Shown piece by piece: positions 48,001-60,364 of a stretch of DNA of 64,000 nucleotides. The notes under the pieces were generated by a model. The model saw nothing but the letters and a program-made list of their open reading frames with translations, ran no database searches and was not told the DNA's origin. Source of the stretch: Sympetrum striolatum (taxonomy: Eukaryota; Arthropoda; Insecta; Odonata; Libellulidae); assembly GCA_947579665.1 (NCBI GenBank), contig OX388345.1:66703454-66767453 (forward strand). The letters run 5' to 3'. Numbering within the stretch: position 1 is the first letter of the stretch; every line of letters begins with the position of its first letter. Both the position numbers and the translations under genes were made by a program.

Positions 48001-50232
48001 GAGGAAGGAAGACCGAGGATTCACTAGAGAAGCTGGAAGTCTGTAAAAACCTAAGCCTGGATTGCAACAAGAAGAATATTACCCCAATCTGTCACAGCAT
48101 TAGCCATCAAATTCCTTTCAGGAACAATACGAGATGATATGATGACCACAAAACGCTTAGCACACCACTAATATTCCGTCTCAGTGGATTAGTTCTGACC
48201 TTAAATACTTGTAAAGTCATTCAGGACGTTGAATGTTATAAATCACATCTTCTAATAGAGCCAAGTCCATATTCTCTGGGTATAGTAAACATATTTCTTA
48301 TACTTATACTTCTGAATAGTCTCCAAGTTCTAAATTTTCGGTAGATTTTCCGACCAATCATTCCAACCTTAGCGAATACCCAAGCGACCGTTAAAGTTAT
48401 AAGCAAGAAGGGCTGAATCATTAATCGTTAATTTTTCATACTAAATATTAAATCCAACAGTATGATTCCTCAATTACAGAAGACAAACCGCGATCAATCG
48501 CATAAATTATACGAAATAAAGGTAATGTCCGCAATGATCTAATTAACATAAATTTCAGTTAATTTGAATGTTGTTACAGGAAGAGGTAGCATCTATTATT
48601 GACCAGCAAAAGGTTAGTACATGCGTTAAATTATAGCAGCTAATCGAAGAAAATTTCAAAATGAAACGCTCGTGTTTATTTTATATAGAAACGCTAGGAT
48701 TCAACTTGATAAATAATAAACTATATGATAGGGTATATTGATATAAGTTAAGAAGAACCGCGGATGTGTCACAAGTCTTATCGTGAAAACTTCCTCTTAG
48801 AAAATAGATCTGTATAGTCTATCTAAAGCTCCTCTTGATAAACCGGTCTTCCTAGAATTTCAATGCACATCTAACCTTCGCAAAAGATGAAACAGCTAAG
48901 TTTATAATTTCAGTAAGAGAAATTACTCGTAAGGCTGTAAATCTATAAATTCATCCACTGCGTGTTTTCCCAGCTGCATCATTGCACACGAAAGACTGAT
49001 AAAAATGAATCCCGACTGTCAAAGATAGGAATGTGACCGAGAGAATGCAGGAAATACCAAATATCAAGGAATAAAACTGACGTAAGGTTGTAGCGTGGAA
49101 ATCATCGGGGATAAACGCAACTGGTGGTGGTTACCCACATGAGCTATAAGGCGATAAATGATTCCAGGAATACAGAGATTGCCATAGCGGCTGGGAGAAA
49201 ATCTCCTCTGAATCGAGGATATTTTCATCTACTTCTAATTTGTTGACGATTTAAAATTTAAATTTATATAGATTAAGACCTTCTGATTAAGATCCTTCAT
49301 CCATCAAAACATCACTGACTCAGGTTTTGAATATCGCTTGCATTATATAATGAGTGCTTAATAACTTGTGAATCATCGTTAAATCTGAGTGCAGGAAAAA
49401 CTAGGCATAATGAGTGCCAACATCGCTCATGCTAAAGACGTTTTTTTTTAATTTTTATATCAACTATTTATAATTTATTAATTTATAATAAGGTTATTAG
49501 TAATTATAATTTGTCTGCCTTCTCGAAGTATATTTACAATTTTTTCCCAAACATTTGCTAAACCGAAAAAAAAATTCTCCAGTAATTTTCATGTAACATA
49601 GTTAAAATAAACAAAGTAAGTATAAAAAATAAAGTTAAAGTTAAACATAAGCTAAACGTTAAAAATAGACCAATATCACAAAAATACGGAATGCAAATAA
49701 CATTTAAGTGATAGGGAATGAATTTCCACAACGATTACTGAGAGATTGACTGCGGAAAGTTACCACGCGTCAAGAAAAAATTAAGTTTTAAGTCCCTATT
49801 AAAATAAAATTTATCGACGAGGTATTAACCTTTCGTAAATTTCTGCAGGAAAAATACGAACGCATGATGGAAAAAATTCCATGAGCTATTTTCACCGGGA
49901 AACTTTCACGAAATTCTAACTTGAGAAGCTAATGTAAGAGCCAAATCAGAAAAAAATATTGACTGCTCAATGGCACTTCGGGTACGAATTCGAAGGCAAA
50001 ATTCGAGGTAAATAAAACTTCTGACTTACAGATGGTCTTGGCAAGCAAAAAACATACCGATCCTAAAAATTACGAAATTCTATCGAGAGAAATTTTCAGC
50101 TCACGAATGAGGAAGGGCACACCGGAAATGTGCTGACCAGGTATCAAAACATCGAAATAGACCAAGAGAAGATATCAAAAATAATTCATGGACCAGTACT
50201 TAGGAGAGATACGATGATACTATGACTAATAC
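45061..50232. other. Spacer, no gene recognised
   Basis: 45474-45505 forms a hairpin (TACGG-ATGTTTT / AAAACAT-ACCGTA). A 93-codon plus-strand ORF at 45757-46038 has a hydrophilic N-terminal half followed by a possible donor, but no known motif. The rest is A/T-rich sequence with scattered short frames. Confidence 0.45.
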
Positions 50233-50382
50233 AACCACGGTGGCGAAATGGTTAGAAATAGGCTTGCTGTCGCTCCAACCCCAAGTTCGAATCCAGACAA
50301 AGCGAATTGTCCTAATTAGGGTCAGAGGCAGGAAGGGCATCCGAGCTTAAAATCAGCGCTAAAATCGTCATCATCATCGTTA
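50233..50382 (+). mobile_element. tRNA-derived SINE with (CAT)n tail
   Basis: A-box-like TGGCGAAATGGTTAG and B box AGTTCGAATCC lie at tRNA spacing. A body then contains GGCAGGAAGGGCATCCGA, a motif I have seen in the 3' parts of many animal retroposons, and the element ends in TCATCATCATC. This is standard composite SINE architecture. The head is too diverged to name the parent tRNA. Confidence 0.75.
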
Positions 50383-50788
50383 CTTCATAAGTGATGGGTA
50401 GAAGATAAATATTAGTTCAAAATTTTATCAATGACGAGGGAATTAAATGAAATAAAACTTTATGTAATTATTTAATAATAAATATTTAACAATTAGTTTT
50501 CTGTCTTCCTTCCTTTACTTGATGTATTTCATAAAGTGTAATAATAGAACAAAAACTTTTGCTTGCACTGTAATATAAATTATTAACTATATTCGTTTGT
50601 CTGCGTAGATCGTTCAGAATTATAGAACAATGCGAATAAAAATATTGAAAATTAATTAAAATAATTCAAGAGACTAAGTATCTCAGCAATGAAAACAGAA
50701 ATGTAATTCTTATTGATAAAGTGATTAATTAATAATAATATCCCACTCATTGCATTGGAAATTAGCAGTGATACGCAGTTACCATTAA

Positions 50789-51363
50789 CCCTCCAGTGAT
50801 CGCGTGGGGTGTATGGTACACCCCACGGTTCTATTTCGAAGAAAAATACCCTTTTCCTTACATTTAGAATTTTTTCCTTTTTAGAGTCTGGAGATGGATA
50901 TGTTCCCCAACTTTTATCAAACTTTCAACTATTTTATGCGAAATCTCGTTGATTTATTAAATACTTTCGTAAAGCTTACCCTGAATTCGGTCTCTATCCA
51001 CGAGATGGATCCTTCCTATCCGTCTCCTTATTGCCATTTTTGAGCTTTGTCGAATATACTACTATAATGTATTTAGTAAGGGAATCATTTGGACATGCAC
51101 GGCAAAAATTTCTCCCTTTACGGATGTATTAGTTTGGGCCTAGGGGCTTTCGCGAATCGAGGCGGAAGGCATGGTAAGTTTTAGGAAAATTATTTATAAA
51201 TCAGCGCAATTTCTGGTAAAATAGTTGAAAGTATGAGAAAAGTTGAAAAACATATCCATCTTCAGACCCTGAAAATGAAACATTTCTAAATGTAAGACAA
51301 AGGGTATTTTTCATCAAAATAGCGCGTGGGGTGTACCATACACCCCACGCGAGCACTGGAGGG
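50789..51363. mobile_element. piggyBac-like MITE
   Basis: A 575-bp element bounded by TTAA on both sides (50785-50788 and 51364-51367). Inverted termini are CCCTCCAGTG and CACTGGAGGG, followed by the subterminal palindrome GTGGGGTGT..ACACCCCAC. Long imperfect inverted arms of roughly 150-200 bp follow (for example CATATCCATCT and its complement). TTAA targeting and a CCC start are hallmarks of piggyBac elements. No transposase remains. Confidence 0.92.
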
Positions 51364-51367
51364 TTAA

Positions 51368-54300
51368 TCTGAAAAAGTTCATCCAGGATTCGTTTCGTTA
51401 CTTGCCATCTTCGACTCCTTTAGAAATGCTCGAGCACAAAATAAATAACATATATCAACCGAAATGTTTGAGTTAACTAAAATTCTGATCTCTCAGCCTT
51501 CATCGCGGCAGACGAAAAACTCGATCCCTCGATAAAATTGAGAAACGAGCGACGGATTACACAACGCGAGGAAATCTCGGTGAAAATCAATTAACAGTTA
51601 ACAAATACCAATCGACGAAACGGGAGTGCTGTCAAATAGTAACACGACAGATAAGCTTAGCCGAAGGCGAGAAGAGATAAAATGAGTATCGAGCCTACAT
51701 GGCTCCCTCTCATGTAGTTTCTAGGAGTGATTATATTTTCATACATAAATATTTGAAGAAGTGATGAGGAAAACGTAAAATTTTAAGTGCAGACAGATTC
51801 GAAGTGATAATCCTAATGAATCGTAGAAATGAACAATAATACGCTGAGTTCACTATCTTCTTCAAGTGGAATGAGGAAATACTTCATAGGAATAGATAAC
51901 ACAATAATAAATAGGATTTAAGCGCAAAATGTAGTGGAATATTAAATTAATTTTTAGAATACAAGGTAGCAATATATATTTTATCACCAAATGAGGAAAT
52001 GAATCACAGAAACAGAGAACACACCAATAGATTTAATTTAAACACAGAATGTAGAGAAACATTAAATATATATTTGCGTTATTAGACAGGAGATTATTTT
52101 CTATCCCCATTCGTATACCTTAAATACAAAGTAGAAATCTCATACAATCGATGTGAGAAGGCGTAACTGTGGAAAGTCATAGAATAAAAAAAGGCAACTT
52201 AGTAATTTCCACAAAAATTGGTTACGCAATATCGGTTTCACTTCGTGGAAGCATCTCCAGGTAAGGTAAAAATTAACCCATACTATAAACATGAAACGTG
52301 TGTAAAAATCTCAAGTTAATTTATACCACCCGCTATCGCCAATGAAAATCATTTTCATTTTATTACAAACAGTAATTTTGTTGAGCATTTTAATACAGTT
52401 AGGGATACGAAGCAAAAATGTTCTTCAAAATAATATAAAATTTTTACGTTGAAAAATAGTTTAAAGCTTTTCTGATTTATATAGAAGTAATGTTTGTACG
52501 GTAATTTCGGAAAATTACTGCGGAGGTATAATCCAGCTTACAATGAATTCTATAATCACGCAATGGCAGACTGGGCAATGCCATTGCCTCTATTTACATT
52601 CTAAATTTTTTGAACGAAAAAAACCTTCAATGTCACTTTGTTGGAAGGTTAAGAGTGACAGCAGGTGCGGTAACAGAGTGTACCAGACGTTGTGCAACAG
52701 AAAAGCAAAGAAGAAGAAACTCATAGGTTCTTCAAAGATAACCAGAGATAGGGCGAGGTGAAAATGAGGGCACTGGGTTGAAAGACGGAGACTATCTAAT
52801 AAAAAGAGTGCCATCATATGTAATCGTAAGAAGTTCGCGTTTTTGAGACGTAACGAGGACACCGAGATCTTTTGGATTCAATAAAACTGAGTAATCGTGA
52901 GTGATAATTTAATTCAGAATAGCTACTCCAAAGCAACATCTAATTCATAAAAATTCTCATAATCTAACACTATATTTATATATTTTTCATATTACATTAT
53001 TATTGGACCAGGTGGCAACGGTAGAAGGGAAAGTAATTTGTCCGAGCCAGAGACGGGAGAGAAACCCCTAAAAAACACTCTATACTCAGTTCAATTTAGT
53101 CTATAGTTTTTTACAAGTTTAAACAATACACAAACAATTTAAATAAAATTAAATAGGAAATATTACAACATAATTATGTGTACACGATACTCAATAGCCA
53201 TACATGTTGCTAAACAACCATATAGGCATATACATGTAGAAAATAACACAACATTCATTTGATAACATTTATACGTTATATTTACATTTAATTCCTTAAT
53301 TTAGCCGGTATTTTAGTTCTTGGTGAATTTCATTTAGAAGATGATCAATTATAAATGATACAAAAATCTATAAGGACGAAACAAAATTTAGTGATATAAG
53401 TCGCGATACGGTTGGAGCTGAAAATGACGCTATGAATTAATAAAAAAACTACAGTTACTTATATTTTAAAAATTAATTTCGAGGAGTACTATTTATCGAA
53501 TAGTATTTCAAGACAATTTTTTACGTGATATTTGTCTGAAATGATACACAAAAGCTCCTTTGTCTGGTTACGTTAAACGCTGTGTATTACGGCCAGCACG
53601 AGACAGACGACAACAGCTGGATTCCATAAGGAGACAAAAATTGAGTATCGAAGCATTCAAAGGTCGGTCGAGTTCAAGCTTGATGTTGGTGTTCATCGAT
53701 TAAAGATTTCGCAACGCTGTTTCATAACAGACGTCAAAAAGACAAATATACGAAGATACACATTGAGTGTACGGTCATTCAAAGGATTTACTTCCATGGG
53801 TATGAAGATGAAATATCAGCGAAAATAATAATTCATTTCTTAAAAAGAATTGAAACGAAGTAATTCACACGTGAAAGTTATTTTGATCAAAGATAGGAAA
53901 TATTATGCAATATTTTTGGAGCACCTTGCCAAAGAAATTAAACAGACCTAAATCGAGGTCAATGAGGATGATTCAAAATGTAAAGAAAAATTAAAGTTCT
54001 CTAATGTCATTCCCACTAAGGGTTTGTAAGATGATTCCACGATTGAGAAACAAGGAAACCATTATGGTATTTACAGTGCAACACAAAATCATTATCCCTG
54101 CCTTGAAAAATAGTGACCTTCTGAGTATATATGCTCAGGCTTTCTTACGAAGCAGTCATAGCTATTCAAACAGGAACTGAGAGCTATTTATTCCATTATT
54201 AATGAGTTAATAATTAATATAGCATGAGTTTCATTATCGCCTCAGCTGATGATGCCACTAGAAGATCAATACTACAAGCCACGTATCTTCGGTGATATAA

Positions 54301-55185
54301 TTAACAAACACCGCATGGAAAATTTTAGAACTGAAAACTAAAACTGCTGCTCTATCCACTTGTCGGTTACATAAGGAATAACTCAAAGAGACGTTTTGTA
54401 GAAAAAAGAAAATTCAAAATGACTCGTTTGCATCAATATTCTAAATCTACCGAAGTAATGTATTTCTTTTGCCATAGGGACATATTTAATTTAAGAATAA
54501 TTTATTAATTGATCATCGTATTATATTATGTTAATTATGTAAAACAGACATGTAGACTTCCTGTTATTTGCCTTTTTATTAAGACATTGAAATTTAATTA
54601 CTTTTAAAAAGGGTCTCTGCGGTGTATTTGTGTAAAAATAAAAAAAACTAAAATTATCAGATATATACTTTATAATTGTATTTATCGTTCAAGCCTTCCT
54701 CTAGGCACCGTTCATTATCGTATTAAAAAGGATACTACAAAAAATACCGATCACTATCTTGATAATTCATCCGCAAACCTATGTCATCAGGGGTACCATA
54801 TAGTAATAATAATTTTATTCCTTCCCTATTATACATCACATTGAAAAAAAAACATTATTAGGAACATAGGTGATAGTCACCTGCTTTGGGGTTACCGATT
54901 CTTCGTTTATTTCAGAAAAAATAAATAAATAAACCAAAAGATTAATAATACAAAGAAAATAAAATATAGACCATGAGTACAGTAATAAATCGCAAGAATA
55001 TATGAACTCCTATACAGATGTGCAGCAACCAAAACTGCCGATAGCCAACATCTACAATTTAAATGGATACAATGGTTTCAATGGAAAATAAAATTGATTC
55101 GTCCTATTGATTTGATTAATCCTAGGATTCATAACTATTCGTCCCTCCAAGTTGAAGGATATGAAAATAATTTCAGGAAAAGGAA
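51368..55185. other. Spacer, no gene recognised
   Basis: A perfect 9-bp hairpin GCAATGGCA / TGCCATTGC with a 10-base loop lies at 52560-52587. 52970-53110 may be a retroposon fragment on the minus strand, but its family could not be told. Frames near 52543-52862 overlap on both strands and show no motif. Confidence 0.45.
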
Positions 55186-55189
55186 CGCC

Positions 55190-55520
55190 ATGAAACTTGG
55201 CATGAAGCTACTGCATGTCCAAATTTCGGGCCCGGACCTTCCCTTTCCACCGCAATTCGCCAGGGAAGGGGATCATTAGAACGCCCACCGTTCAATGCTA
55301 AATTGCCTATTTCTCGTTCAGCCGCGCCAACACCGCGTGGGAGCCGTCAATCACTATTCGAAAGACGCCGGAGGATGTGGCGAGTTGCGCGGTTCATAAA
55401 GGGAATTAAAAGCGGTGGAGGAAAGGTCAAGCCGGAGATAGGTTGAGTATCCACGCGGAAATGGAGAGGGGAAAGCGGTGTCCGAGGGGAAACACCTTCC
55501 ATTTCAATAGATTTCATTCC
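55190..55520. other. CpG-containing patch, no gene recognised
   Basis: GC-richer than its surroundings, with many CpG sites and no long frame or known motif. A conserved non-coding or promoter function is possible but not shown. Confidence 0.35.
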
Positions 55521-55529
55521 ACTGACTCA

Positions 55530-58500
55530 TCGGCGAAAGATACATCGTCTTATTGTCTAACGCAGCTTCATAAACACTTCCGATTCTTCTATTTTCCCTA
55601 TCGGAGTTAAATAGTTTTTACGTAAAGTGTCCCAGTGGAAAGAATTTTCTATTTTCAGATTAATCGATTATTCAAAGCGGCCTTGTTTATCTACGTTAAT
55701 TGAATATTACACACAGAGTTTTTTAAAGGTGTTATTGTAAATATGTAATATGATGTAAATGATTACTTAAATAATAATAGTTCTGTTAATGTATATGGTA
55801 ATGGATTATGTATATCATGTACTATGTATTCTAAAAAGTTTATAATTGTAAAACAAAATGTAAATTTGTACAGTAGTGACAAGATACCAACCTGCAAACA
55901 GTGCCTTTCTGTGTACTGTAAATTTTGCAAGTGTTTCGTATTAATAATAAATTCTATTCTATTCTGTAGAATATTTTTCATTTGATTTTTGGTACAGGAT
56001 AGATAAAAATCTTTCGTTTAATTTTGTCTAAGTACTGTAAATGGGTGTGATAATATTGAAGCTTCAGAGGTTTGAATGATGATAATGACGTACTCTTATT
56101 AAATGCTTTGAAACGTACAATTAATATCGTCGGGCTATAATACAATGCTAGAGTTAATAGAGAAATCGTAAGAATTAAGTATTATGCATTGAATCATTCT
56201 TTTAACTGTATACTCTTAACTTTGCCTCGAAAATGATTTGTCATGATTGATAAATAATCGATAAATAAGTTTTCATTATTATTTTTATTGTATTCACAAA
56301 ACTTTGCTAGTAGACGTATGGCTAACTTCGGCGGATGATAAATAAAATAAACAGCGTGAAAGCCTTGAGTAATTCCAGTTACGGTCAGTTCATCACTTCT
56401 AGATAGAGAAATGTTTTCAATTTCAAAACCAGGGATTAAGAAGAGCCCAAAGTCTACAAAGACAGAGGGTATGATAAATTTCGGCTAGGGAAGAAATTAT
56501 ATTTTTTACTACCGTTTATCTAAGTTTTCTACAAAAGAAAGCTTTCCCATTATATGTGTCTTTACTTTACTGTGTGCTTTACTCGGCAGTATCCATTTTT
56601 CTATATTAAGTGATAGAACCATAACTGCATCGGCCACGTGACATTAGTAGAGGAAAAAAGTCATCGGCAATATTCAAAGCAACTACAGCGTAATGTCGCC
56701 GCCGTGGTCTAAAAAGTTCGAAAGAAGAAATCGATCTTTTTTTACACGATATTACCAAATCGGATGCAATTGTTTTAAGCGTTAATCAGGAAATGTTGAA
56801 GCCGCGTACTCATGAGAAACGAGGCCAAGGTTAGTAACTGGTGAAATCATCTTCTGTCACTGTCTTTAAGATTCGCAAGTGGAGTCGAGGAGCCGCTCAA
56901 GCAGAAGGCAAATGTTATTCTGATTACCAGCAGATTTTGTCATCCTCCACTGAAAGTCCTTCCGCTCACTCGTCAAAATCAGTCAACCTTATTTTAACTA
57001 CAAGTTTACGTACATTTACCACCTAACAGACTGATTCCAGCTACAGGATTTCTGGCTACGTAACGTCTTTTTAATTTCTTTTCCTCTCACAGCTTTTGTT
57101 TATCAAGGTCCCATACTTTCAATCATTTTTTTGCTTCATTTTATGGGATGAATTTCGAAGATTAACATTTATTTATTTATTTCGAAATACTAACTTCTAA
57201 CTAATATCGGCTGAAATGCAATTTTGTCGCAATATACAAGGCTGGCTATCGTTCAATAAGCCTGAGCTTGATAATATTCAGAATAGTATAGATACGGAAG
57301 CGAGTTATATTTTTCGAGTACATTATCAACTTATTTGTCAAAAGGCTTACAAAACATAAGAATTGCGAATTCCGAAATTCGAAAGGAAAAAGAACTACAA
57401 GGTTTTTTCAGAGATATCAATCAAATTAGGTACTCGGATAAACTCTCCAGCTGGTAACATGCCAGTAAGCGAGGGATATTCCTTTTTAAGAATGCAAATC
57501 TCCCTTTACTTGATGTTTAACAAGATATTACTTCACCGTGTCTCTTGTACTCTCAACTCTTTCGCAGTATAATTTTATTACCAACCGTTACAATCATTAC
57601 CTCAGTAAATTTCAGTTTAACCCCCGTAATCCAGGCACAGAATTGTATGTATTCTCTCAATTAATGGCTGATAAATCCTTCGCTCTGTTTATAAATTGTT
57701 AATAAGCTTCCCAGAACCCTCTCCTCTCAACATCCTTGGTTTTGGTCGATGACACATCTTCAACACGAGAGCTTTTAATCTTAGATCATCTTTTCCCCTC
57801 TTAACTCTGTAGTTAACGATCTGGTGCTCCACGAAGAGACTAACAAGATTCAAGACATCTTGTCAACCAACTCAACTGCAATTGATTTATCACTAAGTTA
57901 CTCCGGTCATGGAGAAAGCCCAAAGGATGTTCCAACTGATTAGTACAACTAGTAACGCCCTTTGGCGGCAAGGATACTGCAACTGACGGACACTACGGGA
58001 AGTACATGCTGGGAAAATGGACACCGAACGTATAATTAGAACACTGCTAACAGGAATAATTATTTGTATAAAATATGACAATTGCATAAAACATATTTTC
58101 AATGGTTCTTGCGGTGACGCCATATAAATCAAATTTTGTTGTTTCTCAGTCCATGAAAATCTTCGTGGAATAAACTTTAATCGCTGTTATACATATAATT
58201 TTACTCTTATAATTCCTTCCTTTATTAGAAGAATATAGTATTCAAATCATCAATAATTTTAGCAATAGTTTAAATTTATCTTGTACTCTATAACGGAGCA
58301 ATTTATTTTATATTTCTATACATTAGCTAAATGCATACTCCTTCACTGGGTATTTTTAATAAAAATCATTTCAATACTGTTGATCATTCAAAGAAAAAAC
58401 TGAGTACCTAAAAGGTAATACTAAAGAGAATTTAATTGTTGAACTCATAGCGAATCTCAGATACACTTGGATGGGTTCAAACCGGATATATCGTATCACG

Positions 58501-58550
58501 ACTTCATCAATACGAGACGAGTAAACTTATTTCCCAATCCATGAAAATCG
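55530..58550. other. AT-rich spacer, no gene recognised
   Basis: 55700-55980 is T/A-rich with ATTCTATTCTATTCT simple repeats near 55951-55965. Nothing else could be assigned. Confidence 0.45.
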
Positions 58551-58859
58551 ATTTCGTTTCATTTCTCAACGAGCACTCTCAACCTTCTTCAAACAACTTT
58601 TTACTGCGCAGGGAGACTTCTGGGGGAGAACGACGAAAGAATAAACAGAACGGGAACATTTTCCTCGACCAGAGATCGACTTAATTGAAAAACCCCTCCC
58701 TCGAATCGATTCTCCCCAGAGTTCTTCCGAGGGCAGCGCGAAACTTACACCTAACGTCAATTTTATCTCGCGGGAACCAATGTTTGCACAGTTCCGACAT
58801 TTAATTTCCCGGCAATTAAAAGCGTCTCTCGGCAAACACACTCACGGAACGGATTGAGA

Positions 58860-59030
58860 AAAAGCGCGAACTCAGTTTCGATAACATCGCTCGAGCCAAT
58901 GAAACGTCAAGCGACCACGTGATCATCGAGTACACGAGCGCTGCCACTTGATTGGCTGACGTCGTTTTTTATCATCTTCAGATGGGATTTTCGATACAAT
59001 CGTATTTACATCTGTCGCATTGGCTCATCT
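58860..59030. promoter_or_regulatory. Promoter-like cluster: CCAAT boxes, E-box and CRE
   Basis: Within 130 bases lie CCAAT (58896-58900), CACGTG (58916-58921), inverted CCAAT boxes (ATTGG at 58951-58955 and 59019-59023) and a CRE-like TGACGTC (58957-58963). They sit at the edge of a CpG-containing patch (58560-58990). No TATA box or following exon was recognised, so direction and target gene are unknown. Confidence 0.35.
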
Positions 59031-60089
59031 AAAGCGTTGACACAGGCTTTAGATAAAAAGAGAGCCCTCGAATGGAGAAGAGGGTGACTGGGAAGATACG
59101 GAAAGCGGTGTAGATGAACACGATTTGCTTCATTATACTTGTTCATACAGTGTAACAGAATTGATATCGATACGAGTGCCTCTGACAGCTTGAGGGGGAA
59201 GGGTTGATGGATAGAGATACCACTCCGGTTAATTAAGTCAATATGGTTGATTGGTCCCAAATCGTCCTGATAATCGAGTGCTTCAGATCAGTGCTTCCGT
59301 ACCTGGATTACTCAAAGGCCTCTTCAACGCACCTAATCAGATAAAATCAATTAGGAAGGCTTCACTATGTGCAACTACATTACGAATTTATACCTATATT
59401 TTCACAGAAGGTAAATATAAATAGGATTAACTAATAAATATCCGCAGTGAATACATTAAAAAGTAGAGCATGTTTAGCAAAACTTGGGTACCCGAATATG
59501 CCATAAGTTGGCTGAAACTAAAAGCGCCTTTATAGAATTTTTATTCTGGATCTGTAACATAGTGGCATAATTAGGAGGGATCGTGGGTGTTAAAATCTCT
59601 GTTTTAAAACTCCTTCAGAGCTACATAGAAACCCCCTCTGAAGATTGACTCAATGGACTAGTCCATAGCTTCATTAAACAATACATTCGATTTAATGTTG
59701 ATGACATTCTTAAAGTCCTCGCTAATAAGCTAAGAAAATAATGCATCAGGATCTAAAATGTAAATCAATAAAAAATTCCTGGAGCTAGATATGTAAAACT
59801 GATTATTATCCTTGTTTTTATCGTATAAGAGTTTTTTAATAAGCTCCATATAAAGTGGAGTGATCTTGACAGAGAAAAACTTTTTCGATTGATTTTAATG
59901 ATTACCCTCCCTCAAGAGCTTTTCTCTGGTTTCACTAATGAGTAATGGATAATAGATGCTCCAATTTCATCGTCCGAATTAAAAAATAAACTTAGCTACA
60001 AACTCGAAGTTCGCAAAAATACCGGTTCCTTAGCTTCAGTAGGGATTTATATCGCATGAAAAGTGAAAATGGTAGACATAGTTTGGTAC

Positions 60090-60360
60090 AATTTCCATTT
60101 ATCGTTGTCTTCCGTTCCACAGTTGACAATTCTTTATCAAAAGTGTTTCAATGTGAAATTTTATCTTCACAAATTTGTCACACGAGAATACGATCCTAAG
60201 ATTCACAAATCACATACTCTAGAGAATCATAAACATTTTTATGCTCAATTTTCATTCGCTTTAATCTTTCGGTTCACAGTTTACAATTCTTTATCAAAAG
60301 TTTTCGTGTGTGAAATAATATCTTCACAAATTTGCCATCTGAAGAAGCAATTCTAGCATT
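60090..60360. repeat. Tandem duplication, 157-bp period
   Basis: CAGTTGACAATTCTTTATCA at 60120 recurs as CAGTTTACAATTCTTTATCA at 60277. Both are followed by TCTTCACAAATTTG. The second copy is truncated. A 97-codon plus-strand frame spans both copies by chance. Confidence 0.85.
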
Positions 60361-60364
60361 GACA

